From assembly GCF_014279775.1 (NCBI RefSeq), contig NZ_CP047961.1:1550001-1614000 (forward strand): DNA of 64,000 nt. The letters are read 5' to 3'. The notes below the pieces were generated by a model. It did not search any database. It saw only the letters and a list, made by a program, of their open reading frames with translations, and was not told the origin of the DNA. The stretch's first letter is position 1, and the number at the start of each line of letters is the position of its first letter. The stretch is from Synechococcus sp. PROS-9-1 (lineage in GTDB: Bacteria > Cyanobacteriota > Cyanobacteriia > PCC-6307 > Cyanobiaceae). Shown here in pieces: positions 1 through 6,688 of this stretch. The translations under genes and the position numbers were made by a program.

Positions 1-84
1 GGACGAGACCTCGCCCACAAGCTCAAGGATCAAGGAGCCGGTGAAATCCTTCAGGAGATCTTTGAACAGGAGCGAGGCCAGTAA
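1..84 (+). CDS. hemC: Hydroxymethylbilane synthase, C-terminal end (partial)
   Basis: The window opens inside a reading frame that ends with TAA at 82-84. The 27 visible residues read GRDLAHKLKDQGAGEILQEI and then an acidic tail. The pattern LA..L..QGA.EIL matches the C-terminus of porphobilinogen deaminase, which polymerises four porphobilinogens to hydroxymethylbilane in tetrapyrrole (chlorophyll, haem) synthesis. Only the last tenth of the protein is present, so the call rests on this short motif. It converges with the L,D-transpeptidase gene 9 bases away. Confidence 0.65.
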   Translation, partial: GRDLAHKLKDQGAGEILQEIFEQERGQ

Positions 85-93
85 TCGCTGGGT

Positions 94-621
94 TCAACGC
101 ATAATTTCCACTGCCATCCCCACTTCCACGTGGTCATACAGCTGCTGAACATGCGCATTCAACATGCGCACACAGCCGTTGGAGACGGCCGCTCTGGTTT
201 TCACCCAATGAGGCCAGGGAGTGCCATGAATGCCGAATTGATTGGGTCCACTTCGCAAGAACCCAATCCAGCGATGCCCCAACGGGCTTTGAGGACCACG
301 TTTGGGATGCAGCTTCCCTGACTTAGTGCTCTGGTACTGAGGGTTCATCATCATGTTCTCGACCTTGAACACCCCAGAAGGTGAAGGGGTCGCGGGATCA
401 CCAATCGCTACAGGCCATGGGCCAAGGGTCTGGCCCTGTCGCACAACACTGATTTGCCTGCGGCCCAGATTCAACACAACACGCCCCTGTTCTGGCGGAC
501 GAACAGCCATCGTCACTTGGATGGACTCTGATCGAGACAGCGCGGGAGCCGCCACGAGAAGAGAGGAGGCGAGCAACGCAACTGGAAGAGCAGGAACGCA
601 AGCAGTGCATTTGAGACCCAT
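94..621 (-). CDS. L,D-transpeptidase (YkuD family), secreted
   Basis: Predicted periplasmic enzyme that cross-links peptidoglycan stem peptides or attaches proteins to them. The frame is open upstream to 681, but the ATG at 621 is preferred because it is followed at once by a hydrophobic signal-like segment ending in AAPALS. The protein is then 175 aa. The YkuD catalytic signature is complete: IHGTP with His at about residue 132, and SNGCVRM with the nucleophilic Cys at about residue 150, followed by the conserved Arg. Length is usual for a single-domain YkuD protein. The gene stands alone and converges with hemC. Confidence 0.85.
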   Translation of the reverse strand: MGLKCTACVPALPVALLASSLLVAAPALSRSESIQVTMAVRPPEQGRVVLNLGRRQISVVRQGQTLGPWPVAIGDPATPSPSGVFKVENMMMNPQYQSTKSGKLHPKRGPQSPLGHRWIGFLRSGPNQFGIHGTPWPHWVKTRAAVSNGCVRMLNAHVQQLYDHVEVGMAVEIMR

Positions 622-748
622 TGGTGGACAACCAAGACTCACTGGTCTCAACGTATGCACTGCGCGACAAAAAAACCGCACACTGCGATGAGTGAAACCT
701 TAAGGATTCAAGAAATGTGCGCCCAAGCTCCAACCCATCAAGACTGGA

Positions 749-919
749 ATGAAGAACCAACCATCCTGGCCTGAAGAGGACGCAAAGCTGTTCTTACAAG
801 CCATGCACAAAGTGGGCTCCATGGGAGGCATTGCAGAGATTGAGCCCATCACTTTGGAAATGATGGAGCCATCTAAAGGGCATCGAGCCTGCAGATTTAT
901 CAGAAAAAACATCCGATAA
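749..919 (+). CDS. Small hypothetical protein (56 aa)
   Basis: A short open frame from ATG at 749 to TAA at 917. It begins MKNQPSWPEEDAKLF and ends in a basic tail (CRFIRKNIR). No signal peptide or membrane segment is seen, and I do not recognise the family. The composition is protein-like rather than random, and no better gene covers this interval. A real short gene is plausible but unproven. Confidence 0.35.
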   Translation: MKNQPSWPEEDAKLFLQAMHKVGSMGGIAEIEPITLEMMEPSKGHRACRFIRKNIR

Positions 920-971
920 AAAGAAACGCGAGCAACTCCTTCAAATCCTCATTCTTCTTTCTTATGTTGAC

Positions 972-1067
972 ATGAAGGTTGAGATGAAGGTTGAGATGAA
1001 GGTTGAGATGAAGGTTGAGATGAAGGTTGAGATGAAGGTTGAGATGAAGGTTGAGATGAAGGTTGAC
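972..1067 (+). repeat. 12-bp tandem repeat, 8 copies (ATGAAGGTTGAG)
   Basis: Eight consecutive copies of a 12-bp unit, perfect except that the last base of the final copy is C. The unit is a multiple of three, so one frame reads MKVE repeated eight times. Every unit carries an in-frame ATG. Copy number would be expected to vary by slippage without changing the frame. Confidence 0.97.
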
Positions 1068-1607
1068 CCGAGGAGGGTAGCTGTTGTCGATAACTTTGCA
1101 GAGCAGCTAGAGATTCATCCCAATACAATCAAAGGCCTGCATCGAGTTCGAGACAATCACATAAAGTGACTTCTAATCGATTATGGACGCAGGAGTCTAG
1201 GCGAGTTTCTAGGCCTCGACTCAGCGCCGAAAGTGATTAAAGGTGTGATCACAATGTTCCATCAATCCATCGGAGATTGGGCTGTTTACGAGCGCTACCA
1301 GCAATGAGAGGCCTATCCAGAAGGCAGCCTGGGGCACACTGTTCATTGGTACCGGGATAGGAATTGGGCACTACCTGGAGATAAAAAAAGCACGTCTGAA
1401 TTGCTCTTAAATCACGATTGCTTCCACATCCTCGGTGGATTTATTACAGACGACCAAGGCGAAATCAATGTAGCGGCATTTAAGGCCGGGCTTTTTGATG
1501 ATAGTTTTGGCTTTGAATCTCTTCTCGGAGTTGTCCGCGACTTTCACTTAGGGAGAGCTTTCAGTACTGTTGGAGATATCATTCTACCCTCCTTGATCCT
1601 CTTTTAA
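972..1607 (+). pseudogene. Coq4-like gene, decayed: one frame broken by two TGA codons
   Basis: The frame that begins in the MKVE repeat runs to TAA at 1605-1607, interrupted only by TGA at 1167-1169 and at 1305-1307. The first section ends with an HTH-like tail (FAEQLEIHPNTIKGL). The last section contains LNHDCFHILGGF and then GEINVAAFKAG. This matches the HDxxH...GE metal-binding signature of Coq4, the ubiquinone-biosynthesis scaffold or decarboxylase family, which has short homologs in bacteria. A stretch with GSLGHTVHWYRDRNWALPG, typical of the region before the motif, lies between the second TGA and the HDxxH. I read this as a pseudogene. Translation of a truncated product from TTG at 1401 is possible but less likely. 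Confidence 0.6.
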
Positions 1608-1636
1608 TTAAGCCCTAAATCAACTTCTAAGCAATA

Positions 1637-1661
1637 AAAAGCGGGGTATCACCCCGCTTTT
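1637..1661. terminator. Bidirectional Rho-independent terminator
   Basis: A hairpin with stem GCGGGG/CCCCGC and loop TATCA is flanked by an A-run on the left and a T-run on the right, so it can act on both strands. It lies between the Coq4-like remnant (plus strand) and ppa (minus strand), which converge here. Confidence 0.85.
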
Positions 1662-1691
1662 GCCTAATTATTCAAGGAGAACATAAGGACA

Positions 1692-2279
1692 TCAGTCAAC
1701 CAACTTTGGATCGATGTCAGTCATGTAGCGAGCTTCGCAGCTCTTGATAATCTCCACAGCTTTTTCGGTGCCGAAAAATCCATTCACCGTGCAGGTTCCT
1801 GGCTTTTTCAAATCCTTGTAGTGCTCCCAGTAGTAAGTGGTTTCCTTTTTCCATTGCTCACCAAGATCTTCAAAGCTCTTGATGTGATCAACACGCTTGT
1901 CATCGGCCAAAACGGCGATCACCTTGTCATCAACCTCACCACCATCATCAAAGGTCATGATCCCGATGATCCTTGCTTCCACGATCGAACCCGGAATTAA
2001 GGGTTCGGTCACATTCACGATCTCAATATCGAGAGGATCTCCGTCCTCATCCCAGGTGCGAGGAATACAGCCATAGGCGAAGGGGTAAGCCAGAGAGGAG
2101 TAGCCAACCCGATCCAACTTGAGATGGCCTGTTTCCGTAATGAGCTCGTACTTGTTGATCGTGTTGGAGTTGAGCTCCACGATGGTGTTGAGGCGTAGCT
2201 CAGCCTCATCAGCAAAGGCCGGCAGCACATGAAGCAAGTTGGGCATGCTGCGGCTTGGAGCCTGGTCGAGATTGGCCAT
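1692..2279 (-). CDS. ppa: Inorganic pyrophosphatase
   Basis: Soluble family I pyrophosphatase that hydrolyses PPi to two phosphates and so drives biosynthetic reactions. The protein is 195 aa. The signature is visible: DEDGDPLDIEIV supplies the catalytic Asp cluster, KYELITETGHLKLDR holds the early substrate-binding residues, and EHYKDL the later Tyr-Lys pair. Length and motifs fit the bacterial family, with an N-terminal extension before the core. The terminator at 1637-1661 lies just downstream. Confidence 0.95.
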   Translation of the reverse strand: MANLDQAPSRSMPNLLHVLPAFADEAELRLNTIVELNSNTINKYELITETGHLKLDRVGYSSLAYPFAYGCIPRTWDEDGDPLDIEIVNVTEPLIPGSIVEARIIGIMTFDDGGEVDDKVIAVLADDKRVDHIKSFEDLGEQWKKETTYYWEHYKDLKKPGTCTVNGFFGTEKAVEIIKSCEARYMTDIDPKLVD

Positions 2280-2361
2280 GAAAGAGGACGATCAGCGCCG
2301 GAATCCTACGGGGAGCCAGATCCCAGCGATAAAGCACGCATCCGTAACAATGGCGTAACGA

Positions 2362-3897
2362 CTAGGTGCCGCCAACTTGGCTCGCGGCTAAAACCCGATC
2401 GAGTTTGTCTTCCAAATAGCGCAGGAATGGTTCAGACGTCAGGGCTCGGCCACTCACGGCCTGTACCAGTTGTTCCGCATTCATCGCCCGTCCGACAGGA
2501 TGCACATGCTCCCGGAGCCAGTCCAACAAGGGTGCGACATCACCACGACGTACATGCTCCTCAGGGCATCCAATAGCAGCAGCCATCGCCTCGCTCAGCT
2601 GAGCACTGATCAGATGTCCAAGCAGATACGAAGGGAAGTATCCGAACAGTCCTTCGCTCCAGTGCACATCCTGAAGGCAGCCCTCTGCGTCATTGGATGG
2701 TGTCACGCCAAGAAGCTCTCCATAACGCCGATTCCATTCAGCAGGAAGCTCCTCCACCGACAGGCCTTGCTCGAGCAAAGCAATTTCTAGATCCGTTCGA
2801 ATCATGATGTGCAATCCATAGCTGAGCTCATCGGCCTCCACCCGGTTCAAACCAGGAGCCAAAGGATTCATCGCCCTCCAAAGATCATCTGCTGATGAGA
2901 GCGGAGCGCCGGCAGCCTCAAAATCCGGCCACCACTGCTGCGCAAACGGCTGACTTCTTGCGACCCGATTTTCCCAAAACAGCGATTGACTTTCATGCAC
3001 GGCCATGGATGTCGCCTGCCCCAGAGGCCAGGCAAACCATTGATGTTTCTGATCAGGAAGACCCTGCTCATAAAGGGAGTGTCCCCATTCATGGGCTGTG
3101 GCCAGGAAACAGGACAGCGGTTGCCCTGGAACAACTCTGGTCGTGATCCTGTAGTCGTTCGGACCAAGCGTGATCGAGAAGGGATGGGGGGATCGCGCAA
3201 CACAGGTCATCGACGCATCGCGTCCCCAGGAGGTCAACAAGGTGTCGCAGAGCTGTTGCTGTGCTGGTTCAGGGAGATCCCAACTGAGCTCTCGCTGACG
3301 TGGCTGCCGACCAGCTTGTTGCAACAACTCTGGCAAGCGCTGCCGAAGCGGTGCAAACAACTCCAGCAAACGCTTCAAGGTGAGATCGGGCTCAAATGGC
3401 TGAGCCAGTGTTTCCCAACAACTGCGCGGCTCTGCAAGCTGTCGAGCCTGTTCTTGACGCAATCCAATCATGGTGCGCAAGGAGGGAGCAAACACGCCGA
3501 AATCGGAGTTGGCTCGTGCTTGTTGCCAAGTGTTGTAGCCGTCGGCTTTAGCCGTTGCCAACGCTGCCACCAAAGCAGGGTCTAACGCCTGTTGCCGGCC
3601 TAGATCCTGCTCGAGCAAGTCAAGATTCCGGCCGCAAGCGGCCTTCTCTGTCGTTGAAAGCCCTGACTGGCTCCACTCAACACGGGCCTCCTGGATCAGA
3701 TCGGCGTAATCGCGGGAGCTCTGCCGTGAATGCAGTTGAATCGCCAGAAGCGCCAACTGCTCTCCTCGCCAAGATGCCCCACCGGAGGGCATGCGGGTGT
3801 TTTGGTCCCAATACAACGTGCTCGCAATGGAGCCAGTGATTTTGGTCTGATGCAGGTAATCGCCTAACCGATCCCAGGCCGTTGTCCTGGATCCCAT
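2362..3897 (-). CDS. Carboxypeptidase Taq, M32 metallopeptidase
   Basis: Cytosolic zinc carboxypeptidase that removes C-terminal residues from peptides, probably in peptide recycling. The 511-aa length is normal for M32. The zinc site is complete: HEWGH at residues 269-273 and the third ligand in HESQS at 301-305. The N-terminal part has the expected LYWDQNTRMP segment. There is no signal peptide. It lies upstream of ppa on the same strand with an 82-base gap, so it may share a transcript with ppa. Confidence 0.93.
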   Translation of the reverse strand: MGSRTTAWDRLGDYLHQTKITGSIASTLYWDQNTRMPSGGASWRGEQLALLAIQLHSRQSSRDYADLIQEARVEWSQSGLSTTEKAACGRNLDLLEQDLGRQQALDPALVAALATAKADGYNTWQQARANSDFGVFAPSLRTMIGLRQEQARQLAEPRSCWETLAQPFEPDLTLKRLLELFAPLRQRLPELLQQAGRQPRQRELSWDLPEPAQQQLCDTLLTSWGRDASMTCVARSPHPFSITLGPNDYRITTRVVPGQPLSCFLATAHEWGHSLYEQGLPDQKHQWFAWPLGQATSMAVHESQSLFWENRVARSQPFAQQWWPDFEAAGAPLSSADDLWRAMNPLAPGLNRVEADELSYGLHIMIRTDLEIALLEQGLSVEELPAEWNRRYGELLGVTPSNDAEGCLQDVHWSEGLFGYFPSYLLGHLISAQLSEAMAAAIGCPEEHVRRGDVAPLLDWLREHVHPVGRAMNAEQLVQAVSGRALTSEPFLRYLEDKLDRVLAASQVGGT

Positions 3898-3974
3898 CTG
3901 GGCTCCATCTCTGATTGAACCCTATACAGCTCGGTGCTTGAAGGTAAAGACACCAACACATTTCAGACAGAGTT

Positions 3975-4187
3975 TCAAGAGTCCTCTTGTCTGCTGTAAG
4001 CAGCAGGCACAAGCACCAGAAACAACATCCACCAAGCCAAAATTGCCAAGGTGATGGGAAGCGTGATCCAAAGTCGATGAAGGAATAGCCAGCTGCCAAG
4101 CGAAATAACAACGCCTGTGAGGACAATGCTCCAGGGCTGACACCACCACGGTTTAAGGGACCAAAAGGCAACCGGCTGCTGATTCAC
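3975..4187 (-). CDS. Small membrane protein (DUF6737-like)
   Basis: GTG at 4187 gives a 70-aa protein that starts after the stop of the upstream gene; the longer frame to 4247 would overlap it. The sequence contains FWSLKPWWCQPWSI, then two hydrophobic segments and a WWMLFLVLVP stretch. This is the pattern of a short cyanobacterial membrane-protein family that I associate with DUF6737. Function is unknown. It probably lies in one transcript with the Cys-rich gene at 4196, nine bases upstream. Confidence 0.7.
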   Translation of the reverse strand: MNQQPVAFWSLKPWWCQPWSIVLTGVVISLGSWLFLHRLWITLPITLAILAWWMLFLVLVPAAYSRQEDS

Positions 4188-4195
4188 GTTCCGAC

Positions 4196-4429
4196 CTACT
4201 TCTTCCTGCAATAACCAGCACCCACATTCATCCAGCCGGAGTCGCAAGCCTCACCATTTGTTGGCCTCATTTGATAATTAATGGGCGATACGCAGGTGGT
4301 GCCAAGAGTATTCACATAACCCAATGGGCACTGATTATGACCCTGTGCTTTTGGGATCCTTTTTTGAGCCAACGCCTCGGTTGGTGAGATCAACGACAAC
4401 AACATCCCGAGAGCAAATAAACGGACCAT
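4196..4429 (-). CDS. Cys-rich secreted small protein, copy A
   Basis: A 77-aa protein with a signal peptide (hydrophobic core, cleavage near EALA/QK) and a mature part of about 55 residues. The mature part shows CPLGYVNTLGTTC, then EACDSGW and VGAGYCRKK at the C-terminus. The Cys spacing and the terminal GYCRK are shared with the neighbouring gene at 4491, so the two are tandem paralogs. Exported to the periplasm or outside. Four cysteines suggest two disulfides. No known function. Confidence 0.75.
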   Translation of the reverse strand: MVRLFALGMLLSLISPTEALAQKRIPKAQGHNQCPLGYVNTLGTTCVSPINYQMRPTNGEACDSGWMNVGAGYCRKK

Positions 4430-4490
4430 TCAAATTGCAATAACTAAGGCACCTTAGTGATCACATTGCCGGGCGTCAGAAAACAACGAC

Positions 4491-4784
4491 TCATTGTTTG
4501 CGGCAATACCCTCCCCCCACATCCAGCCATCCGGATGGGCAGGATCGGCCATCGATGACTTGAACTGTATGAGTCATCATCCCGAGGGTGCTGCATTTTC
4601 CATTGAGCATGTCGACATAGCCCAAGGGACAACGGCTCTCGATCTTTTCAACAATCCTCTGCGCCGAAGCGGATGGTGCCTGACAGGCCCACAACACAAT
4701 CGATGTTGTGGCAACGACAGCGCTCACACTCCAGGTCCGCAAAGAGGACGAACGACCAAGCAAGGGCGTCATCGCCATCGGCAC
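4491..4784 (-). CDS. Cys-rich secreted small protein, copy B
   Basis: A 97-aa paralog of the gene at 4196. It has a longer N-terminus with a signal segment that contains a WAC (possible lipobox) and ends ASAQ. The mature domain repeats the layout CPLGYVDMLNGKC, SCPSGW, VGGGYCRKQ. The four conserved cysteines align with copy A; the mid-part differs. The two genes are 61 bases apart on the same strand and divergent from the pterin dehydratase gene. Function unknown. Confidence 0.75.
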   Translation of the reverse strand: MPMAMTPLLGRSSSLRTWSVSAVVATTSIVLWACQAPSASAQRIVEKIESRCPLGYVDMLNGKCSTLGMMTHTVQVIDGRSCPSGWLDVGGGYCRKQ

Positions 4785-4871
4785 TCAAAACGCCCTAAAA
4801 CATTAGTGGTGGTTTTACCCATGTTTGGGTTCTGAACCAAACTCCAGATATCTCAAGATCCAGATTCATCT

Positions 4872-5171
4872 ATGTCAAAGCAAGCTGTTTTGCTCGATGA
4901 CGCGGCACTTCAAAGCCTCTGCTCTTCTTGTCCTTCCTGGACGATTGCATCTGATGGACTGGAAAAAGAGTGGAGCTTCCACTCCTTCGTTGAAGCCTTT
5001 GGCTTCATGACTCAGGTCGCACTCCTAGCCGAATGCGCCAATCACCATCCCGAGTGGAGCAATGTTTATAACCGTGTCACCATTCGTCTCACGACCCATG
5101 ATCTTGGTGGACTCTCAAGCCGTGATGCCGAATTAGCCCTAGCGATCGACGCCCTCTCTCCAACCTTTTAA
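4872..5171 (+). CDS. phhB: Pterin-4a-carbinolamine dehydratase, copy 1
   Basis: A 99-aa protein of the PCD/DCoH family, which dehydrates 4a-hydroxytetrahydropterin and also has moonlighting roles. The signature is present: the [13 protein letters not shown] helix, then [14 protein letters not shown] with the catalytic His-His, and THDLGGLS. It lies 8 bases upstream of the CobW gene, so the pair is almost surely cotranscribed. That pairing is seen in other bacteria and suggests a role linked to metal supply rather than phenylalanine hydroxylation. A second paralog lies at 27622. Confidence 0.9.
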   Translation: MSKQAVLLDDAALQSLCSSCPSWTIASDGLEKEWSFHSFVEAFGFMTQVALLAECANHHPEWSNVYNRVTIRLTTHDLGGLSSRDAELALAIDALSPTF

Positions 5172-5179
5172 CTCCGGCC

Positions 5180-6256
5180 ATGTCAGCGACTGCTTCCAAC
5201 CAAAGGATTGAAACCAACGGAACACCTGTCACCATTCTCACCGGATTTCTAGGCGCCGGAAAGACCACTCTCCTCAACCACATTCTCAGCAATCAAGACG
5301 GTCTCAAAACTGCTGTTCTGGTGAACGAGTTCGGAGAGATTGGCATCGACAACGATCTTGTGGTGAGCACCAGCGCAGACATGGTGGAGCTCAGCAATGG
5401 CTGCATCTGCTGCACGATTAATGGGGAATTGCTGGAAGCTGTCGATCGCATCCTGAAGCGTCCTGAACCCTTGGACTATTTGGTTGTGGAGACCACAGGT
5501 CTTGCCGATCCACTTCCCGTAGCCATGACATTTCTAGGCAGTGAATTGCGGGATCAGACCAGGTTGGATTCAATCATCACCCTCGTTGATGCTGAAAATT
5601 GCAATGCTCGCGTTTTTGAAAGTGAAGTTGGGCGCTCCCAAATTATTTATGGAGACATTCTTCTTCTAAACAAAACAGATTTGGTATCAACAGAGCGTGT
5701 CAAAGAATTAGAAGAAAGCCTACGCAGTATCAAAAAAGATGCCCGTATCCTTCATTCCGTGAAAGGAGATGTTCCCCTGCCTCTCTTGATGAGTGTTGGA
5801 TTGTTTGAGAGCGATCGCGTTGCGACCAAAGCCGATCACGACCATCACGATCACGGGCACGACCATGACCATGACCATGGGCACCACGACCATCACGATC
5901 ATGACCATGGTCACGCGCATCACGGCCATGACCATGCTGACCATCTCGACATCGAGGGCTATACCTCCCTGTCATTCAGCAGTGACGGACCCTTCTCCCT
6001 CCGCAAATTTCAAAACTTCCTCGACAATCAATTGCCCGAGAGCGTTTTTCGCGCCAAAGGCATCCTTTGGTTTAACGAAAGCGAAAAGCGCCATGTTTTT
6101 CATCTGGCTGGCAAACGCTTCTCCATTGATGACAGCGACTGGGATGGCGAACGCAAGAATCAACTGGTGTTGATCGGTCAGGAGATGGACCACAGCACCC
6201 TGAGGGGACAACTCAAAGCGTGTGTCGCCAAGGATGCCGGCAAAGGCTTTTCGTAA
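5180..6256 (+). CDS. CobW/COG0523 GTPase with His-rich metal-binding loop
   Basis: G3E-family GTPase of 358 aa, a likely zinc (or other metal) chaperone that uses GTP hydrolysis to hand metal to client enzymes. Visible are the P-loop GFLGAGKT at 22-29, the metal-binding CxCC motif GCICC at 74-78, NKTD for guanine recognition at 164-167, and a His/Asp-rich segment at about 219-255. After this the C-terminal CobW_C domain (LRKFQNFLDNQLPESVFRAKG) follows. Cotranscribed with the pterin dehydratase. COG0523 genes with this arrangement are often under zinc-responsive (Zur) control; I did not identify a Zur site here. Confidence 0.92.
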   Translation: MSATASNQRIETNGTPVTILTGFLGAGKTTLLNHILSNQDGLKTAVLVNEFGEIGIDNDLVVSTSADMVELSNGCICCTINGELLEAVDRILKRPEPLDYLVVETTGLADPLPVAMTFLGSELRDQTRLDSIITLVDAENCNARVFESEVGRSQIIYGDILLLNKTDLVSTERVKELEESLRSIKKDARILHSVKGDVPLPLLMSVGLFESDRVATKADHDHHDHGHDHDHDHGHHDHHDHDHGHAHHGHDHADHLDIEGYTSLSFSSDGPFSLRKFQNFLDNQLPESVFRAKGILWFNESEKRHVFHLAGKRFSIDDSDWDGERKNQLVLIGQEMDHSTLRGQLKACVAKDAGKGFS

Positions 6257-6345
6257 ATCAACCACCCCATTCCAACGTTTGCGTTCAGGTTGAGATGTCG
6301 ATACCGAAACATTCTGATTAGAGTTACGCCAGCTTTGGGTTGGCG

Positions 6346-6495
6346 ATGTTTGAGCTCACCCTTCTGGGGACATGTTTCATTCTGATTGGCATCCTTCTCT
6401 GGTTTAACGCCAACTCTGACGATGACGACAACAGTGGTGGCGGATTAATGGAACCCGCACTCGTTCCAATTCCCGTAAGACAAGTCCGACGCTGA
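6346..6495 (+). CDS. Single-pass membrane microprotein (49 aa)
   Basis: An ATG-started frame of 49 codons. Residues 4-20 form one hydrophobic helix (LTLLGTCFILIGILLWF), followed by an acidic turn (NSDDDD), a Gly-rich link and a basic C-terminus (VRQVRR). The layout is that of a real small membrane protein, with one helix and a charged tail. It follows the CobW gene by 89 bases on the same strand. Function unknown. Confidence 0.6.
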   Translation: MFELTLLGTCFILIGILLWFNANSDDDDNSGGGLMEPALVPIPVRQVRR

Positions 6496-6688
6496 AAGGG
6501 CAGAGACCAAGCGAAGTGAGTCACTCTTGAGTACTGTTCTCAACAGTCTCTTGGTGCGAATGCAAGTCAGTGCCAATCCATGGCGACGACGTGGACCTGA
6601 CTGCTTCCTTCCTGTGAACGTTCGATCCCTAGGCGATTCGAGATCAATCGCTCGGTTGGGTGATCTCTGTGGATGAGCGCTACCACTC

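Noticed and set aside
972-1607. Selenocysteine or TGA-recoding explanation for the two in-frame TGA codons
   Set aside because: No SECIS-like element was seen and cyanobacteria of this type are not known for selenoproteins, so decay is simpler.
5720-5975. Antisense frames full of Met/Val or His/Gly/Arg repeats
   Set aside because: They are shadows of the His/Asp-rich loop of the CobW gene, not genes.
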